Shown here: positions 24,833-34,144 of the stretch, in pieces
Position numbering within the stretch: the stretch's first letter is position 1
Layout of the letters: every line of letters begins with the position of its first letter
Assembly (NCBI RefSeq): GCF_016595525.1
Contig: NZ_JAENII010000003.1
Span: 248,001 to 312,000, forward strand
Origin: Haloferula rosea
Lineage (GTDB): Bacteria; Verrucomicrobiota; Verrucomicrobiia; Verrucomicrobiales; Akkermansiaceae
DNA length: 64,000 nucleotides
Direction of reading: 5' to 3'
Program-made: the position numbers and the translations under genes
The notes under the pieces: model-generated
What the model was told of the DNA's origin: nothing
Database searches by the model: none
Seen by the model: the letters and a program-made list of their open reading frames with translations, nothing else

Positions 24833-25845
24833 CCCGCTTTCTGAAAGACTCCGATCCCAGATTCCACCTTGTGGAGCTCCGTTCGAAGACCTTTGTCGCC
24901 CTGTTGATCCTCGTCCTCGCTGCGATCACGGGCTTCGCCGCCTTCAAGCAGGAGTGGTTCCGCTCCGTGAAACCCTACTGGATGCTCGCCGAAACCAGCG
25001 AGAGCCTCCAACCGGGGATGGCGGTCCGCTTGAGTGGCTTCCGCATCGGCAGGGTGAAGAGCATCTCCCTCAAGGCGAACCGGCAGGTGAAGGTCGACCT
25101 GGAGATCTTCGACGAATACACCGACTACGTCAGGGGCGAAACGATCGCCAAACTCCGTGGCGAGAACCTCATTGGCGACCACTTCATCGAACTCTGGCTC
25201 CCCACCGAGCACAGCGGGGCGCCCCCACTGGCACCAGACTCGCGCATCACCTTTTCGCGCGGCAAGACCATCGACGAATTCGTCGAGTCACTGGAAAAGA
25301 AGTTCACTCCCATCCTCACCAGTCTGGCCACCCTGGCTGAGTCACTTCCGGACACGGCCGGGCGACTCGACTCCACCCTCGACCAAGCCAATGGCCTGAT
25401 CACCGACCTGAGGAGCGACGAGGGACATCTCGTCTCCAGCCTCAAGTCACTCCAGCACGCCCTCAGCGAAATCGATCAACTGGCCAGCGACCTGCGCTCG
25501 GAGGACCACGGACTGATGGCGGGAATCAGCCAGTTCAATGAAACCGCCGCCACCGTGAACCGGAAAGTCGAACCGCTCATCGACAGCCTGCAAAGCGGAG
25601 CAGTCACCCTCGATGAAACCGCAGGAGAAGCCCGCAAGCTCTTCGTTTCCGCCAACGAGATGATCGAGAACCTGAACCAGGTCGTGAAGGAAAGCTCGGG
25701 CGACATTCCCAAGATGGTCCACAAGGGTGCCGATGCCGCCGACAAGGCCGACGACGTCATGGACTCGGTTCGCCGCATGTGGCCGGTTCGCCAAGGCGTC
25801 AGCGACGGCAGCGACCAGGTCCTGCAAACCGGAAGCGATGATTGA
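24829..25845 (+). CDS. mlaD: MlaD-type MCE-domain protein, membrane-anchored
   Basis: 338 residues, start in an ATGA overlap. An N-terminal membrane helix (about 22-41) is followed by the MCE domain (about 50-130) with the core GMAVRLSGFRIGRVKSISL and the strand ending TIAKLRGENLIGDHFIEL. The C-terminal 200 residues are helical with long coiled-coil potential and several LxSLxxL repeats. MCE proteins form hexameric lipid channels in the periplasm. A longer helical tail suggests a bridge-forming, PqiB/YebT-like rather than a short MlaD-like molecule. Confidence 0.9.
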   Translation: MTRFLKDSDPRFHLVELRSKTFVALLILVLAAITGFAAFKQEWFRSVKPYWMLAETSESLQPGMAVRLSGFRIGRVKSISLKANRQVKVDLEIFDEYTDYVRGETIAKLRGENLIGDHFIELWLPTEHSGAPPLAPDSRITFSRGKTIDEFVESLEKKFTPILTSLATLAESLPDTAGRLDSTLDQANGLITDLRSDEGHLVSSLKSLQHALSEIDQLASDLRSEDHGLMAGISQFNETAATVNRKVEPLIDSLQSGAVTLDETAGEARKLFVSANEMIENLNQVVKESSGDIPKMVHKGADAADKADDVMDSVRRMWPVRQGVSDGSDQVLQTGSDD

Positions 25846-25849
25846 TCCC

Positions 25850-26725
25850 ATGAAAACCTTCTCCCTTCCCGCCCTCGTGAGCGCCGCCTTCCTCTTCGCA
25901 GGCTGTGCCACCACCGAGCAGGAACCCACGGTTCTGGCGGAAGCTCGCAGTCACTCACGCGACGGCAACGAAGCCTATCGGGAAGGCCGATTGGATGACT
26001 CCAGAAAAGCCTATGGGCGCGCTCTTGAGATTCACCGGTCGGTCGACCATCCGGAGGGCATCATCCGCGACCTGATCAACCTCGCCGTGGTCAGCGAAGC
26101 CCACGGCAGCCCAGCGGACGCGGCGGACTGCCTCGATGCCATCGATCGCTACATGCTCACCCTGCGTTCCTCAGGCGAAAATTCCCCATCGAGTCGCGAT
26201 CTGAACGAGCTGCTGCTCGAAGCTGGCTGGATGCGGGCCTACCTCCATGCGGACGCGGGAAACACGGCTGCAGCACGACGGGCACTGACTTCCACCCTCC
26301 AGAACTACGGACCCGCCGGCCGCAAACAGCGGGGCCGCTTCCTCAACCTCGAAGCAAGGCTCGACCTCGAAGACGGAAACGCAGCAAGCGCTCTCACCAA
26401 AGCCAGGCAGGGCCTCAAAGCCAACCAACGATCCGACCACCGCCGTGAAGTCGCCGACTCCCACCGCATCATCGGCCGAGCCCTCATCCCCATGGGCGAC
26501 CCGTCGGCCGCCCATCAAGCATTCACCTCGGCCCTCGAACTCGACCGCAAGCAAGGACGACCCGACAAGGTCGTCGATGACCTGCTCGGCATGGCCAGGG
26601 CATCGCAAGCTGCGGGCAATCCGGCGGAGGCACGAGCGGCCGCCGATCGCGCAATCATCGCAGCTCGCTCTTCAGGAAACCCTGCAGCTCAAGCCGAAGC
26701 GACACGATTCAGACAACGCCTCTGA
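25850..26725 (+). CDS. TPR-like lipoprotein of the MCE operon
   Basis: 291 residues from ATG 25850, four bases after mlaD. Lipobox LFAG-Cys with Cys19 gives a lipoprotein. The mature part is helical with tetratricopeptide-like units (RDGNEAYREGRLDDSRKAYGRALEI, then further repeats around 110, 200 and 240 of the chain). Such proteins usually hold complexes together at the inner or outer membrane. Its place at the end of the operon suggests it is a partner of the lipid transporter, taking the position where E. coli has MlaC and MlaB. It converges with the next gene by six bases. Confidence 0.75.
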   Translation: MKTFSLPALVSAAFLFAGCATTEQEPTVLAEARSHSRDGNEAYREGRLDDSRKAYGRALEIHRSVDHPEGIIRDLINLAVVSEAHGSPADAADCLDAIDRYMLTLRSSGENSPSSRDLNELLLEAGWMRAYLHADAGNTAAARRALTSTLQNYGPAGRKQRGRFLNLEARLDLEDGNAASALTKARQGLKANQRSDHRREVADSHRIIGRALIPMGDPSAAHQAFTSALELDRKQGRPDKVVDDLLGMARASQAAGNPAEARAAADRAIIAARSSGNPAAQAEATRFRQRL

Positions 26726-26731
26726 ACCAAA

Positions 26732-27406
26732 TCACTCCGCCGTCAGGTGCATGAAGTCGCGGAAACTGATGGATGACACCTTGCCTTCCTCGTCATCGAA
26801 AAGCACCACCACATAGGTCCCCTCATCCATGACCGGGATGGGACTGAGCTTCTGGTCCCCCACCCTGAGCGGCACATAGCCCTCCGGGTAGTTCATCGGT
26901 AGATTCGCCGTACCGAAGCGTTTCACGAACTGCTTGGTCCAACCGCCCTCCGGCTCCCGCATCTCGACCGCAAGCTCGGGCTGGGCACTCACCGAGACGA
27001 AGGTGGCGACCCGACCTTCCTGCTTCTTGGTCTGCTTCAGCCGGAGAATGCGGATCTGCCAATGCGCCGGTTCATCATCCGTTGCAGGAATGCGTTCCGC
27101 GAAGGGAATCACCGTAGTGGTTTCCCCGACCTCCACATCGACCGTCGTCGTGCCTTCCGTCACTCCGTCACGACGGATCACGACCTTGCAGCGTCCGGCA
27201 TCCACTCCGATGCCGCCCGTAGCATTTCCCAACTGATAGCCCGACGGATAAACATCCACGCCATTCAGCAAAAGGGACAGCTTCCCCTCTCCGGGGGCGA
27301 GAGCGTGGATCAGGCGGATGAAACCCACCTTCTTCTCTCCTTCCTGCGCGCTGGCCAGCGACCCAAAGCACAGAAGCACGGCAACCCATCTAGAAATCGT
27401 TTTCAT
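26732..27406 (-). CDS. Secreted protein of unknown function coupled to the Verru_Chthon cassette
   Basis: 224 residues from ATG 27406, which lies inside the end of cassette gene A (17-base overlap), so the two are translationally coupled. Signal peptide MKTISRWVAVLLCFGSLASA. The mature part is rich in beta strands (KVGFIRLIHALAPGEGKL, CKVVIRRDGV, TYVVVLFDDEEGKV) and may be two immunoglobulin-like or jelly-roll domains. No family recognised. The gene is the fifth member of the operon and is a candidate for a secreted or surface partner of the pseudopili. Confidence 0.75.
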   Translation of the reverse strand: MKTISRWVAVLLCFGSLASAQEGEKKVGFIRLIHALAPGEGKLSLLLNGVDVYPSGYQLGNATGGIGVDAGRCKVVIRRDGVTEGTTTVDVEVGETTTVIPFAERIPATDDEPAHWQIRILRLKQTKKQEGRVATFVSVSAQPELAVEMREPEGGWTKQFVKRFGTANLPMNYPEGYVPLRVGDQKLSPIPVMDEGTYVVVLFDDEEGKVSSISFRDFMHLTAE

Positions 27407-30341
27407 AGAGTATTTCGACATCAACCCTGTTTTCGCGGATCCTTCCATCCGCATCACGCTCGCCCGGATCCGCGAACAGGGAGAACACCTTGCGGGACTC
27501 CGCAAGCACCGTCGGCGTGTCCCGCCAGGCCGTGCCGGTCGCATCCGTGGGAGCGATGGACTGTCCGATCACCCACACGCGGAAGTTGCGTGACCGCAAG
27601 GTCGACGACTCCCAGAGACGCGCGAACAACTCCTCCGCCGCCGCATCCGTCCAACGAAGCTTGCTGCCGAGATCGAACAGCTCCTCATTCCCCCAGATGG
27701 AGCGCTCCTGCTCGTCCTCCACCATCGCCAGGGCGTAGGCTGAATCGAAGGGCCTCTCGGCAATGATGGCTTCCGCAATCAAGTCGGCCGCCTTCTCACG
27801 GGCGGGCGTTCCAACATCCGACTGCACCGTCCGCGGTGCCATCCACGGCATGTTTGAGTGGCTCGAGCTCAGCACCCGGCCGATCTTCGGATCCTGCCTC
27901 AGGTTCCCTGCCACCAACGCGCGGATCGCGTCTTCCGAGGCCGTATTCAGATTCACATGACCATCGACGGTCACCAATGGCGACTCCCGTTCCTCCTCTT
28001 CCTGCAAGGTCGATTTGCCCGCATGGAAGAGATCAAGGAGTCTCACTGCATGCTGCTCCTCATTGCGGAACCGCTGGTGCTCAGTCCGCCCGATCCGCAG
28101 CGTGTTGCCGCCACCGTAATCCGCACTCGGCACGCTCGCCGCCGTGACCTCCGGCCATGTGGTCCGCGAGGTCGGCATTCTTGGACTGCTGTCCAGCAAG
28201 GTCTTGGTGTCCAGACGACCGCTACCGGAACGGTTGGGCAAATCCGCATAAGCCGGCTGCCACATCACCGGGTCGAAAACCCGGCCCAGCTCCGCCGCGG
28301 AATAAAAGCGGCCCTGCTGCGAAAGTCGCTGCACCGCATTCTCCCGTTCCGGCGCCGGCAGATTCCCAATCAGTCGGCTGTCGGTCGGGAGCGACCTCTC
28401 ATCACTCCCCGGATTCCATGATCCCACCATCGAGTTGTGCCCGCCATCCGGCCATTCACTCGGAAGCACCCGCCCGTAGTGTCTGGGCTTCGTCGACGAG
28501 TCCCTGTCGTAGATCGTCCCACGCCGGACGTTCCTTCGTCCGGGGCTGGCATTCTCCGGGTAAGCGTTCTCACCGGCCGCTTCGTTGCGGATGTAGTGGG
28601 CGATCCGAGGGTCCCCCATGTTGTTCACAAAATCGCCGTAGGGGCCGTAACTGTGCCCTGGAATGGCCGCCTCCACCGCGACACTCTGGCGAGTGGCATA
28701 GAATGTGAGATTCTGGGGACTGCGCACGATCCGCTCGACACGGGCCACCTCGTCGTCGTTCCAGCGCAGGGACATCCCCGCCGCTCCGAGCGGTTCACTC
28801 AATGCGAAGGTCTTGATGAACTCACTGCCGGGCCCGGAGATCGGGCCCACGTCGAGCGAATACTCCACCGTCGCCATGAGGAAGACCCCATACTCGTCAG
28901 GCTCGAGCGAGACATTGAGACTAGGACTCCAGTACTTCCCGTCCTTCTTCTCGAGGTTGTGGGTCGATTGGATCGGATCGTCCAGCAGGGATGGATCGTC
29001 GAAGCGACGTCCCTGGGGAATCACCCCGATCCCCGTTGGTCCCAGACCATTCTCGTAGCTGACCTGACAAAGTCCGCTGACCGACTCGCTGGTCATGTTC
29101 CAGAACTCGGTGAAGACCTGAAACTCCCATTTCATGTACTTCCGGCCATCCTTGAATTCCAGACCGTTGTATCCAATGCGCAGGAAAATCTCGCTCAACA
29201 GCGGGTAGGCATCGAGCCCTCGGTAAGAGCCGCCAAGGGTGGGCGTGTCATCCGTGTCGGCATAGTCCAAGGCCCCCGCAGCCAGGGTCCGCAGGTAGTC
29301 ATCGGGGAAGCCCCCACCCCTCTCGTCGAACTCGGGCAGCCCTTGTTCCACATGCCGGGCGAACTCATCCACCGCCCGATCTCGTTCCATCCCGAGCAGT
29401 TCATTCAGGTTCAGCTTCGGCTCCCCGGTGAGAGCCTCATCAATCCCGGCCGAGAAGGGAACGATCGGCAATTCTTCATACGACCGCAGCCCTGCCACCA
29501 CCGAGCGCTCCACCACATCGGCCATCGGGTCTTCCAGTCGTCCTTGATCATCGCGATCCAAGCCCGGCTCACGCCCCAAGGCAGCCACCGCGGATTCAGG
29601 CGACACCAGTACCTCACGCCCCCCGTCGAGCAGTGAATCGAGTTCGCTGGATTCTTCATCGCCGGTTCTCGAAGGGTCCAGCGCATGGAAGCTCACCACG
29701 GCTTCTTCATCCCCTTCCTCGTCACTCACCCCCGGAGCAGGAAACGGCCACTCGACGCGTCCGTCACCACCCGCCTGCGAGGCGTCCAGCCTGGCCTGCA
29801 GGTCCTCAACCCAGAATCCATAGCGTCCCACCACCTTGCCCGCATCATCCTCCACCGGGATCCACGCAATGCGGGCGGACTCCGACCAAGGCCGGACCTC
29901 CATCTCCCCGGCGGAGGTGGGCTCGGACCAATCAGTGACCGGAGGCAAAGCGCTCAAATCCGTGACCGTCCGCCGTTCCAGCGGACTGCTGAAGAGTGGT
30001 TGCAGTTCATACTCAACGTCGTCGCCGCCTCCGCTGCCACGGACGAGAAAAAGGTAGTCCAAGGGATCGAGCGTGCTGCCCGCGTCCACTTCACCGGGCT
30101 GACTGACGATCAGGTAATCATCATTCGCCGTCTGCTCGCCCAATCGCGCCCTGACATCCTCCATGCCGGCCCGCGCAATCCACTCCGCGCGCTTCGAGTC
30201 GATGTACGACCGCGCCGTCTTGCGCTCGATGCCGACCACGGCGAGCACGCCCACCGCCAGCAGCAGGATCGCGGCCATCACGACCAGCACCACCGCCAGC
30301 GTGAATCCTCGGCGTGGGTATCTCTGTCGACTATGATTCAT
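27390..30341 (-). CDS. Verru_Chthon cassette protein A-like large pseudopilin-like protein
   Basis: 983 residues. The N-terminus is RRGFTLAVVLVVMAAILLL, a type IV pilin-like signal with a hydrophobic helix (about 11-37) but with the fifth residue after the cleavage site being Val, not Glu. A long exported body follows. Gene order and size match what I recall as Verru_Chthon cassette protein A (TIGR02600), found with cassettes B, C and D only in Verrucomicrobia. It resembles GspK-type minor pseudopilins that cap pseudopili. The start overlaps the end of gene C by 11 bases. Confidence 0.8.
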   Translation of the reverse strand: MNHSRQRYPRRGFTLAVVLVVMAAILLLAVGVLAVVGIERKTARSYIDSKRAEWIARAGMEDVRARLGEQTANDDYLIVSQPGEVDAGSTLDPLDYLFLVRGSGGGDDVEYELQPLFSSPLERRTVTDLSALPPVTDWSEPTSAGEMEVRPWSESARIAWIPVEDDAGKVVGRYGFWVEDLQARLDASQAGGDGRVEWPFPAPGVSDEEGDEEAVVSFHALDPSRTGDEESSELDSLLDGGREVLVSPESAVAALGREPGLDRDDQGRLEDPMADVVERSVVAGLRSYEELPIVPFSAGIDEALTGEPKLNLNELLGMERDRAVDEFARHVEQGLPEFDERGGGFPDDYLRTLAAGALDYADTDDTPTLGGSYRGLDAYPLLSEIFLRIGYNGLEFKDGRKYMKWEFQVFTEFWNMTSESVSGLCQVSYENGLGPTGIGVIPQGRRFDDPSLLDDPIQSTHNLEKKDGKYWSPSLNVSLEPDEYGVFLMATVEYSLDVGPISGPGSEFIKTFALSEPLGAAGMSLRWNDDEVARVERIVRSPQNLTFYATRQSVAVEAAIPGHSYGPYGDFVNNMGDPRIAHYIRNEAAGENAYPENASPGRRNVRRGTIYDRDSSTKPRHYGRVLPSEWPDGGHNSMVGSWNPGSDERSLPTDSRLIGNLPAPERENAVQRLSQQGRFYSAAELGRVFDPVMWQPAYADLPNRSGSGRLDTKTLLDSSPRMPTSRTTWPEVTAASVPSADYGGGNTLRIGRTEHQRFRNEEQHAVRLLDLFHAGKSTLQEEEERESPLVTVDGHVNLNTASEDAIRALVAGNLRQDPKIGRVLSSSHSNMPWMAPRTVQSDVGTPAREKAADLIAEAIIAERPFDSAYALAMVEDEQERSIWGNEELFDLGSKLRWTDAAAEELFARLWESSTLRSRNFRVWVIGQSIAPTDATGTAWRDTPTVLAESRKVFSLFADPGERDADGRIRENRVDVEILYENDF

Positions 30342-31074
30342 GCGAAAAAGCGTTCACGACTTCGTAGACTTCGAGGTCCGGAGAATCCTCCGCATCCTCT
30401 GGATTTCCAAGGAGGGGGCTTGAATCCCAATCACCGGCATTCCGCAATTTACCCATCAGCTCGCGTCGCGCCACCACAAGTCTCAAACGGACCGCGTCAG
30501 GACCGTCCCACTCCGGGTCCGCGGCTCGCGTCCACGCCCCCCATTCGCCCCCGGTTTCACGCAGCAAGGGATCGGCCTCGAAACCCAGCACACCGAACGC
30601 CACCGGCTCGTCCACCTCCGCGGGCTCGTAGAGCGATGCCACCGTGCCCGCACGAAGCGCATCAAAAGTCTCCTTGCTGTCGCGGAATCCCCGCATCAGG
30701 CAGCGCACCGGATCACGCCCCATCTGCAGATCCTTCAGATAATAAACCACCGCGCACAGGTCACCCACCCGATCGTCCGCCGATTGGGCGTCCGCCGGCT
30801 GCAGGCAGAGAAATCCAAGCCGATCCTTCCGCCATCCCGTGTCACCGCCACCGAAAACCATTTCCCGCCCCGTCACCGCCTTCGACAAATCCTCCGCCGC
30901 GATCGTCAGGACCGCCCTCGCCTCGCGCTCGGCAGCCATGCTGTTGGTGCTTTGATTGTAGCCATCTCCCGTGGATCTCAGGCTGGTCACCGCCAGCAGC
31001 AGCACGATGGTTCCGATCCCCATCGAGACCATCATCTCCACCAGCGTGAATCCATGGGGGGAACGAACTCTCAT
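30331..31074 (-). CDS. Verru_Chthon cassette protein C-like pseudopilin
   Basis: 247 residues. The prepilin motif is HGFTLVEMMVSMGIG, with Gly before Phe and Glu at position five, followed by a hydrophobic helix. The remainder is globular (CLQPADAQSADDR to YEVVNAFSHES). The family is what I recall as TIGR02599, a GspJ-like minor pseudopilin. The start overlaps gene B by ATGA. A prepilin peptidase is not encoded in the window, so processing must come from elsewhere. Confidence 0.8.
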   Translation of the reverse strand: MRVRSPHGFTLVEMMVSMGIGTIVLLLAVTSLRSTGDGYNQSTNSMAAEREARAVLTIAAEDLSKAVTGREMVFGGGDTGWRKDRLGFLCLQPADAQSADDRVGDLCAVVYYLKDLQMGRDPVRCLMRGFRDSKETFDALRAGTVASLYEPAEVDEPVAFGVLGFEADPLLRETGGEWGAWTRAADPEWDGPDAVRLRLVVARRELMGKLRNAGDWDSSPLLGNPEDAEDSPDLEVYEVVNAFSHES

Positions 31075-31565
31075 GGCAGTTTCGTGTGAAAGCTCACCCC
31101 TGAGCGCTGACTCCGTTCGCGGACCGCCGGGTGCTCGACCCGGACCGTCACGGTGACCCCGGGATCATCGAACCGCCCCGAGATGCTGGCCACGTAGTTC
31201 ACGTCTTCTCCATCAATGGTTTCCCGCATTCCTCCCTCGAAACTCGACTGATCCAGTGTCCCAAGAAGCTGCCCATCGCGCGAGAACCCAAGCACCAGAA
31301 CCTGGCCGGCGCCGGGAAAGGATACCGCAGGCTCCAAGGTCGGCAGCACCGCGGACTCCCCGCGCCGAGCCGCCTTCACCTCCATCAAACAACGTTCCGC
31401 AATCGCAGGAGCCCGTGTTTCCGCGCGCGCCGCACTTCCCACCGAGCCGGCCTTGCTCATCGCCGCCAGAGCCAGAGGCACGGCGACCGCCAGCACGCCC
31501 ATCGCCACGACGGTTTCGATCATCGAAACGCCGGGCAGTCGCTTGCGGGCTCGGGTCCTCTTCAT
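31071..31565 (-). CDS. Verru_Chthon cassette protein B-like pseudopilin
   Basis: 164 residues from ATG 31565, which overlaps the stop of gene D by ATGA. The prepilin signal is LPGVSMIETVVAMGVLAVAVPL, that is Gly followed by a helix with Glu at position five. The C-terminal beta-rich domain ends with VTVRVEHPAVRE. It corresponds to my memory of TIGR02598, a GspI-like minor pseudopilin. Part of a tight D-B-C-A operon. Confidence 0.8.
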   Translation of the reverse strand: MKRTRARKRLPGVSMIETVVAMGVLAVAVPLALAAMSKAGSVGSAARAETRAPAIAERCLMEVKAARRGESAVLPTLEPAVSFPGAGQVLVLGFSRDGQLLGTLDQSSFEGGMRETIDGEDVNYVASISGRFDDPGVTVTVRVEHPAVRERSQRSGVSFHTKLP

Positions 31566-32194
31566 ACGTCCAGATTCCATGCTCGGGCCACGACGCGACC
31601 AATCCGGATCGCCCTGCGGCCACCACCCGAGGCCTCCACCGTCTGATTCCCCTGATACACCCCACTTCCCAGCGAAATCACCACCGACTCCGAACCCGCC
31701 GGGGCCAGAAGCCCACCACGGGCAGAAAACACCAACCCGGGAAACTCGCCTGCTTCGTCGCCGTCCTTCCACGTGAGGCGAATGTCCGACTGATCAAACA
31801 CGTTGTCCAATTGATCCACATCCCCCCCGAAAAAAGCGACCCCAGCGGGCAAAACCGCCCAACGCTGGAGCTGGCGACCCACGAGTTCCTCGCCATCCTC
31901 CCAACCCTCGAGCTCGAACAGCCCGACGCGGGACATTTCGTCGCTGAAGCCGCCATCCCCCGGCTTGAGGAAAACCATCGCCACCGGCCGACGACGCGTG
32001 ATCGCCGAGGTGCGGCCCTGCTCGATGAGCGCGGACACCTGCTCCGTCGAGGTTTGCACCGCCTCGGCCCGGTTGTTCCGGAACAAGCTGACCCCGACTG
32101 CCAGCAGAAGAATCGAGATCGTCACCACGGCGATCAATTCAATCAGGCTGAAGCCACAAGGCTGGCGATCCTCTGGACAAGGGGAATGCGTCAT
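31562..32194 (-). CDS. Verru_Chthon cassette protein D-like pseudopilin, first gene of the operon
   Basis: 210 residues. The leader is MTHSPCPEDRQPCG, followed by FSLIELIAVVTISILLLA, a textbook type IV prepilin site with Glu at position five. The globular part contains RRRPVAMVFLKPGDGGF. Matches TIGR02596-like cassette D, a GspH-like pseudopilin. The operon is divergent from the gene at 32353; the 158 bases between hold its promoter, which I could not assign. Confidence 0.8.
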   Translation of the reverse strand: MTHSPCPEDRQPCGFSLIELIAVVTISILLLAVGVSLFRNNRAEAVQTSTEQVSALIEQGRTSAITRRRPVAMVFLKPGDGGFSDEMSRVGLFELEGWEDGEELVGRQLQRWAVLPAGVAFFGGDVDQLDNVFDQSDIRLTWKDGDEAGEFPGLVFSARGGLLAPAGSESVVISLGSGVYQGNQTVEASGGGRRAIRIGRVVARAWNLDV

Positions 32195-32352
32195 GGGGTT
32201 GGTTCAACGATAAGCAGTCTGCGCTCCGGTCACCGTTAAAAAAGCACGTTTCTTCTCACTCACCAAGCCTCGGCGAACAAAGGACGCAAGGTGACGATCC
32301 TGCCATGATCCCGGAGTTCCCATGAAATCAGGCATAGGCTCCCTTCCTCAGC

Positions 32353-34077
32353 ATGCCGCTGCGCCTGTTCCTGATCGATGCCATCGGTCCGTTTTTCCGA
32401 GGCTACGGAAAACGGCGCATCAATTGGTCGAAGATCCCATTCACCCACCTCGCCACCACAGGCGAAACGCGCCGCACCCAATGGGCCCGGATTCGTCACG
32501 ATCTGCGCCGATTCGCCGCGGAAGTCAGCGCCATGGGCTACAACGCCGTCACCCTCGACGATCTGGCCCACCTGGCACCCCACCCGCTGCACGAACCCGA
32601 GATCGCCGCGAGGATCGAGGTCTTCCGCGAGGAGTTCACTCAGCTTTTTGCCATCCTCCACGAGTTCGACCTGAAAATCTACCTCACCTCGGACATCATC
32701 CCCCTCACCCCCGCCATCGACGCCGCCATCGGCGATGACCGGGAAGCCCTCGAACTCTACTTCCTCGACCTCGTCGACCGCCTGCTCACCGACTTCCCCG
32801 AGCTCAGCGGACTCATCCTCCGCATCGGGGAAAGCGATGGAGTGGATGTGAAGGACCCGATCCACACCCGACTCCACCTGACCTCGCCGCAGCAGACCCA
32901 CGCCATGCTCCGACGCCTCCTCCCGGTGTTTGAGGAAAAGGAACGCGATCTCATCCTGCGGACCTGGACGGTCGGCGCCTACCCCATCGGGGACCTGATC
33001 TGGCACCGGCAGACGCTTGCCCGGGCACTCGAAGGCATCGACTCACCGCGTTTCATCGTCTCCATGAAACATGGAGAGAGCGACTTCTTCCGCTTCCTCC
33101 CCCTCAACCGCGCGTTCTTCCGCATCTCCCAGCCCACCATCATCGAACTCCAGGCCCGCCGCGAATACGAAGGCGCCGGCGAATGCCCGGCCCCGATCGG
33201 CCCCGATTGCGAACGCTTCGCTCGCGAGCTGGAGGAGTCCGGCAATCTCATCGGCATGTCCGTCTGGTGCCAGACCGGTGGCTGGCACCGCTTCCGCCGC
33301 CTTCCCTTTCTCGAAGAGGCCGGAGACGACAGCTGGGTCAGGATCAACGTGCAGCTCGCCATCCGCATCTTCCGCGATCGGGCGAGCGTGGAAAGCGCCC
33401 TGAGCTCGATGTTCCCGCCGGACAAGGCCGACGCCGTGGCTGAACTGCTGCGCCACGCGGAAACGATCTATCGCGACCTGATCTACATCGAGGAGTTCGC
33501 CCGGCAGAAGCTGTTCTTCCGCCGGGTCCGCATCCCTCCCATCCTGCACATTTACTGGGATTGCCTGTTCATCAACCATGCGGCCCGGAAGCTGATGCGC
33601 CATTTCGTGACGGACCCCGAACGCGCCCTGCGCAGCGGTGAAGCCGCCTACTCGCTCTTCCCCCGCATGATCGAACTCGCCCGCACCGCTGGACTCCCCG
33701 CGACCGACATCGAGCACTGGAGGGACTTCTGCAACCTCGTCCGACTGGCGCGGCGCTACTATTTCCTCCCCTACGACGAAGCCCTCCTCGACCGCATCCG
33801 ATCCGCCAAAAGCGGCTACAAACGGGCATGGCCGCGCGAAGTCCGCTCGCGCTACCGCATCAAGCTCTCCTTCCAGCCCTTCAAACTCAAGCGGCGCACC
33901 CTCGGCTGGCTTTCCAGCCTGCTCCTCCGGCGTCAGCGTGGCTATCGATGGATCGATCAGGTCTTCACCCTGAATCTCCTCGGAATGATGTTCCGCCTCA
34001 TCAAGACCTCAAACCCCAAGGTGCTGCCCAAATTCCTGCGCAAGTCCGCCATGGGCGTTGAAACCCTGTTTCGCTGA
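32353..34077 (+). CDS. Unrecognised cytoplasmic protein, possible glycosidase-like TIM barrel
   Basis: 574 residues, no signal peptide or transmembrane segment. The first 350 residues alternate strands and helices like a TIM barrel: MGYNAVTLDDLAHL, FDLKIYLTSDI, LSGLILRIGESDG and LILRTWTVGAYPIGDL. The ends of these strands are rich in Asp, Glu and Trp, as in GH67-like alpha-glucuronidases and related enzymes; Glu in LRIGESDG is a candidate acid. The last 200 residues are helical and basic. A sugar-processing role is only a guess. The gene stands alone between two divergent or convergent units. Confidence 0.6.
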   Translation: MPLRLFLIDAIGPFFRGYGKRRINWSKIPFTHLATTGETRRTQWARIRHDLRRFAAEVSAMGYNAVTLDDLAHLAPHPLHEPEIAARIEVFREEFTQLFAILHEFDLKIYLTSDIIPLTPAIDAAIGDDREALELYFLDLVDRLLTDFPELSGLILRIGESDGVDVKDPIHTRLHLTSPQQTHAMLRRLLPVFEEKERDLILRTWTVGAYPIGDLIWHRQTLARALEGIDSPRFIVSMKHGESDFFRFLPLNRAFFRISQPTIIELQARREYEGAGECPAPIGPDCERFARELEESGNLIGMSVWCQTGGWHRFRRLPFLEEAGDDSWVRINVQLAIRIFRDRASVESALSSMFPPDKADAVAELLRHAETIYRDLIYIEEFARQKLFFRRVRIPPILHIYWDCLFINHAARKLMRHFVTDPERALRSGEAAYSLFPRMIELARTAGLPATDIEHWRDFCNLVRLARRYYFLPYDEALLDRIRSAKSGYKRAWPREVRSRYRIKLSFQPFKLKRRTLGWLSSLLLRRQRGYRWIDQVFTLNLLGMMFRLIKTSNPKVLPKFLRKSAMGVETLFR

Positions 34078-34087
34078 GACACCCAAT

Positions 34088-34126
34088 GAAAAAGCCCCGG
34101 CACGCGATGCGCACCGGGGCCTTTCG
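34088..34126 (-). terminator. Rho-independent terminator of the pseudopilin gene, possibly bidirectional
   Basis: GCCCCGG (34094-34100) pairs with CCGGGGC (34114-34120) around a loop that can itself pair. AAAAA lies on the left side, so the minus-strand transcript ends in a U tract; a shorter CTTT lies on the right for the plus strand. Confidence 0.75.
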
Positions 34127-34144
34127 AAAAACGAGAATCAACGA

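Noticed and set aside
29685-31049. Plus-strand frame of 454 codons over the cassette genes
   Set aside because: Composition is Arg/Pro/His-rich, typical of a shadow; the minus strand holds overlapping pseudopilin genes with prepilin signals.
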